Origin: Streptomyces sp. H27-H1
GTDB taxonomy: Bacteria > Actinomycetota > Actinomycetes > Streptomycetales > Streptomycetaceae
DNA: 64,000 nt
NCBI RefSeq assembly: GCF_026627445.1
Contig: NZ_JAPNLJ010000036.1
Coordinates: 30,808-94,807 of the forward strand
Direction: 5' to 3'
Shown: positions 8,682 through 18,663 of the stretch, one piece after another
Numbering within the stretch: position 1 is the stretch's first letter
How the letters are laid out: each line of letters opens with the position of its first letter
Translations under genes and position numbers: made by a program
The notes under the pieces: model-generated
Databases searched by the model: none
Seen by the model: the letters and a program-made list of their open reading frames with translations, nothing else
What the model was told of the DNA's origin: nothing

Positions 8682-8872
8682 GTGGGGGCTCCGGGATTCC
8701 GTACTGGGGATGTGTGCGGAAACGTGCGGGGAAGAACTGGTGAGCATCGTGCGTCAGTGCGAGCTGATGTTCAGCGAGAGCATGACATTCCGTCAAGACC
8801 TCAATCCGGTCAGCCCTGTTCGGAAAACGGACGGGCCCGGCCCGCGCCGTGGGGCGCGGGCACACTGGAGGG

Positions 8873-9139
8873 ATGGACGCGAAGGAAGTGACCCGGGCGA
8901 GCGTGCCCCCGCGTCCTGCGGAGCCCGACCGGCCCGGCATGGCCGAGGCGCGCGGGCGCGGGCCGGCGGCGGTCGTGGAGGCGCACTGGCTGGACATCCG
9001 GCTGGTCCGGGAGTGGAGCCGGGAGGCCCACCCCGCGACCCGGCACCGCCACACCGCCACCCTCGCGGTCCTGGCGGCGGCCGGGGCGCACCCGGTGACG
9101 AGCCGAGGGGGGACGAGCCGATGGCGAAGCCGTGGGTGA
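8873..9139 (+). CDS. Small hypothetical protein
   Basis: An 88-codon frame with GGAGGG directly before the ATG. The product is rich in Ala, Arg and Glu (for example AVVEAHWLDIRLVREWSREAHPATRHRH). I recognise no family. It lies alone between the divergent aminopeptidase gene and the convergent rarD gene. The codon pattern is GC3-rich like real genes, but the C-terminus (TSRGGTSRWRSRG) looks unordered, so a spurious frame is possible. Confidence 0.35.
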   Translation: MDAKEVTRASVPPRPAEPDRPGMAEARGRGPAAVVEAHWLDIRLVREWSREAHPATRHRHTATLAVLAAAGAHPVTSRGGTSRWRSRG

Positions 9140-9198
9140 CGAGGCCGGGAACGACGGATCCGCCGCCGGCCGGTCGCCGGGCGCTCTGAGGGCCGGGG

Positions 9199-10170
9199 TT
9201 ACGCGGTCTCGCGCGCCGGCGTCGGGAGGACGGCCGGCAGGGGCGCGGGCAGGGGCGCGGACAGGGCTTCGAGGCGCAGGGTGCGGGTGCGGTGCGCGGT
9301 GCGCAGGGCGTCCCAGGTGAGGATCGAGAGGGCGACCCAGACCAGGGAGAAGCCGGCCCAGCGCGCGGGCGGCATGGCCTCGTGGAAGTACAGGACGCCG
9401 AGGCCGAACTGGAAGATCGGGGCCATGTACTGGAGCAGTCCGAGGGTGGACAGCGGGACCCGGATCGCGGCCGCGCCGAAGCAGATCAGCGGGATCGCGG
9501 TGACCAGTCCGGCCGAGGCCAGCAGGGCGGCGTGGCCCGTGCCCTGGGTGGTGAAGGTGGACTCGCCCCGGGAGCCGAGCCACAGCAGGTAGCCGAGGGC
9601 CGGCAGGAACATGATCACGGTCTCGGCGGTCAGTGACTCCAGGCCGCCCATGCCGAGCTGCTTCTTGATCAGCCCGTACAGGGCGAAGGAGAAGGCCAGG
9701 ATCAGCGAGATCCATGGCGGCCGCCCGTATCCGACGGCCAGGACCAGCACGGCGGCGACGGCGATCGCGACCGCCGCCCACTGGATGCGGCGCAGGCGCT
9801 CGCCGAGGACCAGTACGCCGAGCGCGATGGTGACCAGGGGGTTGATGAAGTAGCCGAGGCTCGCCTCGACGACCGCGCCGTTGTTGACGGACCAGATGTA
9901 CACGCCCCAGTTCACGGTGACCAGGGCCGCGGCCACCGTCGTGAGGGCGAGCTTGCGCGGCTGGCGCAGCAGCTCCGCCATCCATGCCCAGCGCCGCAGG
10001 GCCAGCAGTGCCACGGCGACCACGGCCAGGGACCACACCATGCGGTGGGCGAGGATCTCGATGGCGCCGGCGGGCTGGAGGAGCGGCCAGAAGAGGGGCA
10101 CGATCCCCCACATCCCGTACGAGGCGAATCCGTAGAGCAACCCCGTGCGCTGGTCGTTCTCTGCCTTCAC
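9199..10170 (-). CDS. rarD: EamA-type transporter RarD
   Basis: A 323-residue DMT-superfamily permease with ten predicted membrane segments in two EamA halves. The start LLYGFASYGMWGIVPLFWPLL and the block HRMVWSL match the RarD family, as do YIWSVNNGAVVEASLGYFINPL and GLIKKQLGM. RarD proteins are annotated as chloramphenicol-sensitivity permeases; the true substrate is unknown. The C-terminus is a Pro/Ala-rich tail. It stands alone, ending opposite the small hypothetical gene. Confidence 0.85.
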   Translation of the reverse strand: MKAENDQRTGLLYGFASYGMWGIVPLFWPLLQPAGAIEILAHRMVWSLAVVAVALLALRRWAWMAELLRQPRKLALTTVAAALVTVNWGVYIWSVNNGAVVEASLGYFINPLVTIALGVLVLGERLRRIQWAAVAIAVAAVLVLAVGYGRPPWISLILAFSFALYGLIKKQLGMGGLESLTAETVIMFLPALGYLLWLGSRGESTFTTQGTGHAALLASAGLVTAIPLICFGAAAIRVPLSTLGLLQYMAPIFQFGLGVLYFHEAMPPARWAGFSLVWVALSILTWDALRTAHRTRTLRLEALSAPLPAPLPAVLPTPARETA

Positions 10171-10292
10171 GGGACCTCCAGAGCTACTTCAAGCCAACCT
10201 GACGACGGTAGCGCCGTACGAACCGAAAGTCATTAGCGTTCCACGAGATGGTCATTACATTCGGCGGCGGCCGCCCACCGGCCGGAACGCGC

Positions 10293-10327
10293 CGAAGCCC
10301 GGACCTGGCCTGCGGGTCCGGGCTTCG
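10293..10327. terminator. Terminator after korB
   Basis: A perfect 13-bp inverted repeat (10293-10305 with 10315-10327, arm CGAAGCCCGGACC) about 20 bp beyond the korB stop on the minus strand. It closes the korAB transcript. The rest of the 175-bp gap holds the divergent upstream region of rarD. Confidence 0.65.
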
Positions 10328-10346
10328 AAGGGGTGGAGCGGACGGC

Positions 10347-11412
<1,066 letters not shown>

Positions 11413-11420
<8 letters not shown>

Positions 11421-13422
11421 TGATGGCCTCCTTGAGATGGTTGGCGAGCTGCTCGGCCTTGAACGGCATGCCGTTCACCTGGTTGTACGACGCCGCGTCG
11501 ACCAGGTACTTCGCCCTCAGGAGGGTCGCGAGCTGCCCGAGGTTCATCTCCGGCACCACTACCTTGTCGTAACGCTCAAGGACCTCGCCCAGATTCCTGG
11601 GGAAGGGGTTGAGGTGGCGCAGGTGGGCCTGCGCGATGGGGAGCCCGGCGACCCGCAGCCGGCGTACGGCGGCGGTGATCGGCCCGTACGTCGAACCCCA
11701 GCCGATCACCAGGGTCCGCGCGCCGTCCGGGTCGTCGACCTCCACGTCCGGGACCAGGATGCCGTCGATCTTGGCTTGGCGGGTGCGGACCATGAACTCG
11801 TGGTTCGCCGGGTCGTACGAGATGTTGCCCGTGCCGTCCTGCTTCTCGATGCCGCCGATCCGGTGCTCCAGGCCCGGCGTGCCCGGGACCGCCCACGGGC
11901 GGGCCAGGGTCTGCGGATCGCGCTTGTACGGCCAGAAGACCTCGGTGCCGTCCGCGAGCTCGTGGTTGGGGCCGGAGGCGAACTGCACCTTCAGGTCCGG
12001 CAGGTCCGCCACGTCCGGGATCCGCCAGGGCTCGGAGCCGTTGGCGAGGTAGCCGTCGGAGAGCAGGAACACCGGAGTCCGGTAGGTCAGCGCGATCCGG
12101 GCCGCGTCCAGCGCCGCGTCGAAGCAGTCCGCCGGGGTGCGCGGGGCCACGATCGGCACCGGGGCCTCGCCGTTGCGCCCGTACATCGCCTGGAGCAGGT
12201 CGGCCTGCTCCGTCTTGGTCGGCAGGCCCGTGGACGGGCCGCCGCGCTGGATGTCCACGATCAGCAGCGGCAGCTCCAGGGAGACCGCCAGGCCGATCGT
12301 CTCGGACTTCAGGGCCACGCCCGGGCCGGAGGTGGTGGTCACGCCGAGCGCGCCGCCGAAGGCCGCGCCCAGGGCCGCGCCGATGCCGGCGATCTCGTCC
12401 TCGGCCTGGAAGGTGCGTACGCCGAAGTTCTTGTGCTTGCTCAGCTCGTGCAGGATGTCCGAGGCCGGGGTGATCGGGTACGAGCCCAGGTAGACCGGCA
12501 GATCGGCCTGCTGCCCCGCCGCGATCAGCCCGTAGGACAGGGCGAGGTTCCCGGAGATGTTGCGGTAGGTGCCGGCCGGGAAGGCGCGGGTGGCCGGGGC
12601 CACCTCGTAGGAGACGGCGAAGTCCTCGGTGGTCTCGCCGAAGTTCCAGCCGGCCCGGAAGGCGGCGACGTTCGCTTCGGCGATCTGGGGCTTCTTCGCG
12701 AACTTCTGCCGCAGGAAGGTCTCGGTGCCCTCGGTCGGCCGGTGGTACATCCAGGACAGCAGCCCGAGCGCGAACATGTTCTTGCTGCGCTCGGCCTCCT
12801 TGCGGGAGAGCCCGAACTCCTTCAGCGACTCGACGGTGAGGGTGGTCAGCGGCACCGGATGGACGCTGTAGGCGTCCAGCGAGCCGTCCTCCAGCGGGGA
12901 GGTCTCGTAGCCGACCTTCGCCATCGGGCGCTTGGTGAACTCGTCGGTGTTGACGATGATCTCCGCGCCGCGCGGCACGTCCCCGATGTTGGCCTTCAGC
13001 GCCGCCGGGTTCATCGCCACCAGGACGTTCGGGGCGTCGCCCGGCGTCAGGATGTCGTGGTCGGCGAAATGCAGCTGGAAGGAGGAAACGCCGGGGAGGG
13101 TGCCTGCGGGCGCCCTGATCTCGGCGGGGAAGTTCGGCAGGGTCGAGAGGTCGTTGCCGAAGGAGGCGGTCTCCGAGGTGAAACGGTCACCGGTGAGCTG
13201 CATGCCGTCACCGGAGTCACCCGCGAAGCGGATGATCACCCGATCGAGTCGGCGTACTTCCTTGGCGCGCGCTTCACCGGCGTCCGCGCCGTGACCGCCG
13301 TGGCTCGGGGTGTCGTCGTTCGGGGTGTCGTCGTTCGGGCCCGGCGACGTCCGCTGTTCGCCGACGACCGCGCCTTCGGCCCCGTCGGACTGTTCGGCTG
13401 GGCTACTGACCTGGCTGGTCAC
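11413..13422 (-). CDS. korA: 2-oxoacid:ferredoxin oxidoreductase, alpha subunit (gamma-alpha fusion)
   Basis: A 669-residue subunit in which the gamma domain (from RVIIRFAGDSGDGMQLTGDRF, about residues 60-250) is fused before the alpha pyrimidine-binding domain (GNLALSYGLIAAG, TFQAEDEIAGIGAALGAAFGG, TTTSGPGVALKSE). This is the two-subunit actinobacterial KorAB arrangement. I start at the GTG at 13422, which has AAGGAGG nine bases upstream; a further in-frame ATG at 13452 lies upstream of that ribosome site. The first 55 residues are a disordered tail with a small DDTPNDDTPSHGG repeat. No 4Fe-4S ferredoxin domain is attached, so an external ferredoxin is needed. Confidence 0.92.
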
Positions 13423-13508
13423 TGAACTGGACCTCCTTCGAGGCGTGAGCACTGCCCGAGGTCAACCCTACGTCCGCAGGGATTCCTACTCGGGGTGCTC
13501 ATTTTCTG

Positions 13509-13527
13509 GACCGCCCCTTCGGCGGTC
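13509..13527. terminator. Hairpin between response regulator and korA
   Basis: A 7-bp stem GACCGCC/GGCGGTC with a 5-nt loop in the 140-bp gap. It could end the regulator transcript before korA. It is short and without a T-run. Confidence 0.35.
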
Positions 13528-13565
13528 TGTCCGAATCCGGCCTTACCTGACAGAGTGTCAGTTGA

Positions 13566-14264
13566 TCAAGATCTTAGGTAAGTGAGAACGGCCAGCACTC
13601 GCCGGTGATCCCCGTCACTGGGCGACAGGCCCAGCTTCATGAAGATGTTGCTGACGTGCTTCTCCACCGCGCCGTCGCTCACCACCAGTTGCTTGGCCAC
13701 GGCGGAATTGGTGCGCCCCTCGGCCATCAGCCCGAGCACCTCGCGCTCGCGCGGGGTCAGCCCCGCCAGCACGTCCTGCTTGCGGCTGCGGCCGAGCAGC
13801 TGCGCCACGACCTCCGGGTCCAGCGCGGTACCGCCCCGGGCCACCCGGACGACGGCGTCGAGGAACTCCCGCACGTCGGCCACCCGGTCCTTGAGCAGGT
13901 ACCCCACTCCGGTACTGGAGCCGGCCAGCAGCTCGGTGGCGTACTGCTCCTCCACGTACTGGGACAGCACGAGCACGCCTATGCCGGGGTGCTCGCGCCT
14001 CAGCCGCACCGCGGCCCGTACGCCCTCGTCGGTATGCGTCGGCGGCATCCGCACATCGGCCACCACCACGTCCGGCAGCGCGTTCTCCGCCGCCAGCTCC
14101 GCCACCGTCTTGATCAGGGCTTCCGCGTCCCCTACGCCCGCGACGACGTCATGCCCCCGGTCGGTCAGCAACCGGGTCAGGCCCTCACGCAGCAGCACTG
14201 AATCCTCGGCGATGACCACCCGCACCCTGTCTTCCACGACTCCGCTGCTCCCGCGTCCGCTCAT
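13566..14264 (-). CDS. NarL/LuxR-type response regulator
   Basis: A 232-residue two-component regulator. The receiver domain begins RVRVVIAEDSVLLREGL, with the acidic pair Glu20/Asp21 and the phospho-acceptor Asp70 in VVVADVRMPP. The C-terminal LuxR HTH is AGLTPREREVLGLMAEGRTNSAVAKQL through GAVEKHVSNIFMKLGL. I start at the ATG at 14264 because it precedes the receiver domain by a short tail; GTG codons closer to the domain are possible. Two histidine kinase genes lie just upstream in the same direction, so it is presumably phosphorylated by one or both of them. Its targets are unknown; the adjacent korAB and nuo2 genes are candidates. Confidence 0.88.
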   Translation of the reverse strand: MSGRGSSGVVEDRVRVVIAEDSVLLREGLTRLLTDRGHDVVAGVGDAEALIKTVAELAAENALPDVVVADVRMPPTHTDEGVRAAVRLRREHPGIGVLVLSQYVEEQYATELLAGSSTGVGYLLKDRVADVREFLDAVVRVARGGTALDPEVVAQLLGRSRKQDVLAGLTPREREVLGLMAEGRTNSAVAKQLVVSDGAVEKHVSNIFMKLGLSPSDGDHRRVLAVLTYLRS

Positions 14265-14629
14265 GCCCCGTGTTCCCTGACTGAGCCAAGCATCCCAGTC
14301 TTGAGGCCGGATATAGGCGGAGTGCGAGCGACGCGTATCCCCGGACCGGCTGTTTTCGGCCCGGGCGGCCCCTCCCACGCCCCCCACCAGCCGAAGTCAG
14401 GGATTTGGCCCCCACCCCGACGGGGCGAACGACACCCCCGGGGGGTGCCTGCTGCGCCCCCCGGGTTCGACGGAGCGGCCGGGGTGCACGGCATGCGACG
14501 GCACGGACACCCACTCGGGGGCATCCGTGCGGTCGTCGGGGACGGGTCGGGGTCGGGTCGGGGTCGGGTGAGAGGGGGAGTGGGGCCGGGGTCGGGTGAG
14601 AGGGGTGGCGGGGTCGGGGCCGGTGGGGC
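14265..14629. other. Intergenic region with G-rich repeats
   Basis: There is no supportable gene in these 365 bp. From about 14541 to 14620 the plus strand carries repeated GGGTCGGGGTCGGG and GGTGAGAGGGG units, giving many closely spaced G-runs that could form quadruplexes or reflect slippage. The region separates the first histidine kinase from the response regulator, so the two may not be tightly co-translated. Confidence 0.5.
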
Positions 14630-15940
14630 TCAGGCCCCGGCCGGGCGCCAGGGGAGTTCGGCGGTGACGCTCGTGCCGCCACCGGCGGGCGAGTCCACGA
14701 CGAGCACCCCGTCCACGGCGTCGAGGCGTTCGGTCAGCCCCGCCAGTCCCGACCCGGCCAGGGCGCCGGCTCCGCCCACGCCGTCGTCGGTGACCTGGAT
14801 CAGCAGCCGGTCGCCGGACTTCCACACGTCGGCCCCGGCCGTACGGGCCCCCGCGTGCTTGCTCACGTTCTGCAGCAGCTCCGAGACCACGAAGTACGCG
14901 ATCCCCTCGATCGCCGCCGCCGGCCGCGCGGGCAGCTCCACGGACACCCGTACCGGTACCGCACACCGCGAGGCCACCGAGGACAGGGCCGCGTCCAGCC
15001 CCCGGTCGGTCAGGATCGCCGGGTGGATCCCCCGCGCCAGGTCCCGCAGCTCCTGGAGGGCGGTCTTCACCTCACCGTGGGCCTCGTCCACCATGCGGGC
15101 GGCGGCCTGCGGGTCCTGCGTCAGCTTCTCCTTCGCCAGCCCCAGATCCATGGCCAGCGCCACCAGCCGGGCCTGCGCCCCGTCGTGCAGATCGCGCTCG
15201 ATGCGCCGCAGATCGGCCGCGGCGGTGTCGACCATGACACCCCGGTCGGACTCCAGCTCACTGACCCGGTGCGCGAGCCGCGACGGCCCGAGCAGCCCGG
15301 AGACGAGCACCCGGTCCACCGTGGTCAGGGCGCGGATCACCCAGGGGGTGGCCAGCGTGAGGGCCAGCCCCGTCACGAAGGTCGCCGCGATCCTCACGGG
15401 GGAGTCGAGGTAGAAGGAGTAGTCGTCGTTCTGGAAGAGCTGCAGCCCCGGCTGATCGGTGAACGCCGGGAAGACCCAGAACCAGAGCGGGTAGAGCAGC
15501 ATGGCCCACCCGTAGGCCCAGAACACCAGGGCCACGCAGAAGGCGAACACCGCCCACGGGAAGTGGATCACGGAGTACAGCACGTGCCGCCAGGCGCTCC
15601 CGCTCTTGAGCAGCGCCCCCATGCGGGCGATGGCCCCGCCCTTCTCCGCCCGGATCGGCGCGGGCTCGGCGATGGCGTGGCCGAGCATTCCGCGCATCCG
15701 GGCCCGCTCCACGCGCCCGAATCCGCGGCACATGGCCAGCACCCCCGCCAGCACCGGGACTCCGAGGAAGGTGACGAGCAGTCCCGCGCCGAGGCTCACG
15801 CCGGTGATGGCGAGGGAGAAGTACAGAGTGCTGAGCGGCAGCCCGAGCATCAGGTACCCGAACTCCCGCCACGTCCGCCCCTCGACGGGAGCCCGCAGGA
15901 CCCTGCCGATACCGCTGCCGCTCTGTGCGCCGCTGTCCAT
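14630..15940 (-). CDS. Sensor histidine kinase (first of tandem pair)
   Basis: A 436-residue NarL-type sensor kinase. The N-terminal half is a membrane-embedded sensor domain: hydrophobic segments near 28-72 and 125-160, then 183-205. The HisKA_3 motif is DLRRIERDLHDGAQARLVAL, with phospho-acceptor His252. The HATPase_c boxes are SELLQNVSKHA (N box), TDDGVGG and GSGLAGLTERL (G boxes). I start at the ATG at 15940; a GTG nine codons upstream is also possible. The neighbour at 16296-17492 is a clear paralogue, nearly identical through the kinase core. The signal sensed is unknown. Confidence 0.85.
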   Translation of the reverse strand: MDSGAQSGSGIGRVLRAPVEGRTWREFGYLMLGLPLSTLYFSLAITGVSLGAGLLVTFLGVPVLAGVLAMCRGFGRVERARMRGMLGHAIAEPAPIRAEKGGAIARMGALLKSGSAWRHVLYSVIHFPWAVFAFCVALVFWAYGWAMLLYPLWFWVFPAFTDQPGLQLFQNDDYSFYLDSPVRIAATFVTGLALTLATPWVIRALTTVDRVLVSGLLGPSRLAHRVSELESDRGVMVDTAAADLRRIERDLHDGAQARLVALAMDLGLAKEKLTQDPQAAARMVDEAHGEVKTALQELRDLARGIHPAILTDRGLDAALSSVASRCAVPVRVSVELPARPAAAIEGIAYFVVSELLQNVSKHAGARTAGADVWKSGDRLLIQVTDDGVGGAGALAGSGLAGLTERLDAVDGVLVVDSPAGGGTSVTAELPWRPAGA

Positions 15941-16295
15941 GTCGCCGACCCGCCCTTCATCCACTGTGTCCCCCAACCCTCCCGCCGAGCACCCCCTCAC
16001 AACCATCCGGTGCGTCGGTCTCTCCCCTGGGGGGTTAACCCCCCAGGGGCTTGGCCTGGGTTGCCCGCAGGGCAATTTCAGCCCGGCCCGGGGGCCCCTC
16101 CCCGCGGTAGCCGGGGGAGATTGAGGCGCGGGGGTCCGGGGGCTGGTCCCCGGCAGCGGCGCCGCACTCACCCACGAGCGGGCACCGAGACCACCGGGGA
16201 CGGCCCACCGCGGCAGACGGAGCCGGGCACGCCCCACAACACGCAGGCGCCGGGCCCCGTAGCCGGGCCCGGCGCCAATGACGACTACAGACGAG
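15941..16295. other. Intergenic region with palindromes between the two kinase genes
   Basis: There is no gene in these 355 bp. Three inverted repeats are present. The first is a perfect 26-bp palindrome at 16024-16049 with the half CCCCTGGGGGGTT. The second is a small hairpin TTGCCC-GCA-GGGCAA at 16061-16075. The third is a 12-bp terminator-like stem at 16246-16276, listed separately. Confidence 0.6.
16246..16276. terminator. Terminator after second histidine kinase
   Basis: A perfect 12-bp stem (GGCGCCGGGCCC at 16246-16257, complement at 16265-16276) with a 7-nt loop. It lies 20 bp beyond the minus-strand kinase stop, so the two kinase genes are probably separate transcripts or partly attenuated. 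Confidence 0.6.
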
Positions 16296-17492
16296 CTAGC
16301 GCCCGACCCCCCGCTCCCGCCAGGGCAGCTCCGCCGTCACGACGGTCCCCGCACCCTCCGGGGACTCCACCACCAGCACCCCGTCCACCGCGCCGAGCCG
16401 CTCGCCCAGCCCCGCCAGCCCCGACCCGGCCCCCGCGGACGCGCCCCCGCGCCCGTCGTCCGACACCCGGATCAGCAGCCGCCCGTCGGTGGTCCCGCCC
16501 GTCCGCCACACCTCGACCTCGGCGCCCCGCGCCTGCGGACCGGCGTGCTTGCTCACGTTCTGCAGCAGCTCCGAGACCACGAAGTACGCGATCCCCTCGA
16601 TCGCCTCCGCCGGCCGCGCGGGCAGGTCCACCGCCACCTTCACGGGCACCAGGCACCGCGAGGCCACCGAGGACAGCGCCGCGTCCAGCCCCCGGTCCGT
16701 CAGGACCGCCGGGTGGATCCCGCGCGCCAGGTCCCGGAGTTCCTGGAGGGCGATCTTCACCTCACCGTGCGCCTCGTCCACCATCGCCGCCGCCCCCTCG
16801 GGGTCCTCCAGCAGCTTCTCCTTCGCCAGGCCCAGCCCCATCGCCAGCGCCACCAGCCGGGCCTGCGCCCCGTCGTGCAGGTCCCGTTCGATGCGCCGCA
16901 GGTCCGCCGCCGCCGTGTCGACCACGACGCCCCGGTCGGACTCGAGCTCCGCGATGCGCCGCTCCAGTTCGTCCGAGGGCGACAGCAGGCCCCGTACCAT
17001 CGCCCGGTCCACGTTCGCGAGCCCGCGAACCACCCACGGCAGGACCGGCCACAGGACGAACAGCCCGGTCAGCGCCACGGTGAAGGTGAGCACCGCCCAG
17101 GGCAGCCGGATCAGTTCGAACAGCACGGTCCGCCACGCCACCGGGTCCTTGAGGCTCGCCCACAGCCAGGGGAAGAACCCGCCGGACCGCCCCGGCCCGG
17201 GCATCGGCGTCGGCTCGTCGACCCGTACGCCCAAGAGGTCGCGTGCCCGCGCCCGTTCCAGCCGTCCCAACTGGCGAGATACGAACAGGCCACATGCGAG
17301 CAGCGGAAGCCCGACCGCGGTCACCGACAGGCCGCCCGCGGTCGACACCATCACGACGGTGAAGACGAACCCGATGAGGGCGGCGGGGAAATTGCTCAAC
17401 AGATAGGCGATTTCCTTCCACGTCACGGCATCGAAGGGAGCGCGTACGGGAGGGGGAGCGCCGTCGTCGGGGGTGTGCTTGCTCGCGGTCAT
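16296..17492 (-). CDS. Sensor histidine kinase (second of tandem pair)
   Basis: A 398-residue paralogue of the kinase encoded at 14630-15940. The membrane sensor part is shorter (segments near 30-75 and 128-158). The kinase core carries ERDLHDGAQARLVALAMGLG with His206, then SELLQNVSKHAG, SDDGRGG and GSGLAGLGERLG. The ATG start is followed by a soluble tail of 20 residues. It is the first gene on the minus strand, divergent from nuo2 across a 155-bp promoter region. The two kinases differ mainly in their input halves, so they may respond to different signals and share the one response regulator. Confidence 0.85.
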   Translation of the reverse strand: MTASKHTPDDGAPPPVRAPFDAVTWKEIAYLLSNFPAALIGFVFTVVMVSTAGGLSVTAVGLPLLACGLFVSRQLGRLERARARDLLGVRVDEPTPMPGPGRSGGFFPWLWASLKDPVAWRTVLFELIRLPWAVLTFTVALTGLFVLWPVLPWVVRGLANVDRAMVRGLLSPSDELERRIAELESDRGVVVDTAAADLRRIERDLHDGAQARLVALAMGLGLAKEKLLEDPEGAAAMVDEAHGEVKIALQELRDLARGIHPAVLTDRGLDAALSSVASRCLVPVKVAVDLPARPAEAIEGIAYFVVSELLQNVSKHAGPQARGAEVEVWRTGGTTDGRLLIRVSDDGRGGASAGAGSGLAGLGERLGAVDGVLVVESPEGAGTVVTAELPWRERGVGR

Positions 17493-17647
17493 GCGCCCAC
17501 CCTGTCAACCGCGGGACCCCCGTGCCATGGGGTAGCCGGGCCGAGGTAAACGGGGGATAACCCCACCCCGTCGTGGCCAGGCCCTAGACTCCCGTCCGTA
17601 CCAGATCAACCTGATCGTCGACAGTCGCCGAGGAACGAGGAACGGAC

Positions 17648-18055
17648 GTGCCCGAACCGACGGTATCGACCGTAACCGTGCTCGCCGCGGACTACTTCCG
17701 GACGTATTCGGTCGTCGGCCTCCTGGCCGCGCTCGGTGTGCTCTTCGTGGCGGTGGCGTTCGGCGCCGGCCGGCTGCTGCGCCCCGTCGTCCCGACCCGC
17801 GAAAAGCTGCTGACCTACGAGTGCGGCGTGGACCCGGTGGGCGAGGGCTGGGCGCACACCCAGGTCCGCTACTACGTCTACGCCTTCCTCTACGTCATCT
17901 TCGCCGTCGACTCGATCTTCCTGTTCCCGTGGGCGACGGTGTTCGCCGCCGCCGGTTACGGCGCCACGACGCTGGTGGAGATGTTCATCTTCCTCGGCTT
18001 CCTGGCCGTCGGCCTGCTCTATGCGTACAAGAAGGGCGTCCTCGAATGGCTGTGA
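17648..18055 (+). CDS. nuoA: NADH-quinone oxidoreductase subunit A (nuo2)
   Basis: A 135-residue membrane subunit with three helices. Family marks are KLLTYECGVDPVGEGWAHTQVRYYVYAFLYVIFAVDSIFLFPWA and VEMFIFLGFLAVGLLYAYKKGVLEW. NuoA forms part of the quinone-site region with NuoH and NuoJ. It is the first gene of a ten-gene operon in which almost every start overlaps the preceding stop. It starts at a GTG preceded by GAGGAACGAGGAACGG. The upstream 155 bp is the likely promoter, shared with the divergent kinase gene. Confidence 0.93.
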   Translation: MPEPTVSTVTVLAADYFRTYSVVGLLAALGVLFVAVAFGAGRLLRPVVPTREKLLTYECGVDPVGEGWAHTQVRYYVYAFLYVIFAVDSIFLFPWATVFAAAGYGATTLVEMFIFLGFLAVGLLYAYKKGVLEWL

Positions 18056-18663
18056 CCCCGGCTGGGACTCCGGCCGTGCCGTCGGAGCCGCAGCTGCTCC
18101 CGGAGCCCAAGAGGCTGGGTGTCCTCTCCCGCCTCGCGCCCGAGCCCATGAAGGTGATCCTCAACTGGGGCCGCCGCTACAGCCTGTGGGTCTTCAACTT
18201 CGGCCTCGCCTGCTGCGCGATCGAGTTCATCGCGGCGTCGATGGCCCGGCACGACTTCATCCGGCTCGGAGTCATCCCCTTCGCACCCGGCCCGCGCCAG
18301 GCGGACCTCATGATCGTCTCGGGCACGGTGACCGACAAGATGGCCCCGGCCGTCAAGCGGCTGTACGAGCAGATGCCCGAGCCGAAGTACGTCATCTCCT
18401 TCGGCGCGTGCTCCAACTGCGGCGGCCCGTACTGGGACTCGTACTCGGTGACGAAGGGCGTCGACCAGATCATCCCGGTCGACGTCTACGTCCCGGGCTG
18501 CCCGCCCCGCCCCGAGGCGCTGCTCCAGGGCATCCTCAAGCTCCAGGAGAAGATCGCCCGCGAATCGCTCGCGGAGCGCTACGCGAACACGGCCCCGCCG
18601 TCCCCCGCGCAGCTCACCAGCGGCCTGGTCACTCCTCCCCCCGCCCCCGGGACGGACGCGTGA
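18046..18663 (+). CDS. nuoB: NADH-quinone oxidoreductase subunit B (nuo2)
   Basis: A 205-residue iron-sulfur subunit that holds cluster N2, the last redox centre before quinone. Ligands are Cys56-Cys57 (GLACCAIEF), Cys122 (GACSNCGG) and Cys152 (VPGCPPRPEALLQG). The ATG at 18046 overlaps the end of nuoA by 10 bp. In normal complex I, NuoB packs against NuoD to form the quinone pocket, but nuoD is missing from this operon. The C-terminus has a Pro/Ala-rich tail of about 25 residues. Confidence 0.93.
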   Translation: MAVTPAGTPAVPSEPQLLPEPKRLGVLSRLAPEPMKVILNWGRRYSLWVFNFGLACCAIEFIAASMARHDFIRLGVIPFAPGPRQADLMIVSGTVTDKMAPAVKRLYEQMPEPKYVISFGACSNCGGPYWDSYSVTKGVDQIIPVDVYVPGCPPRPEALLQGILKLQEKIARESLAERYANTAPPSPAQLTSGLVTPPPAPGTDA

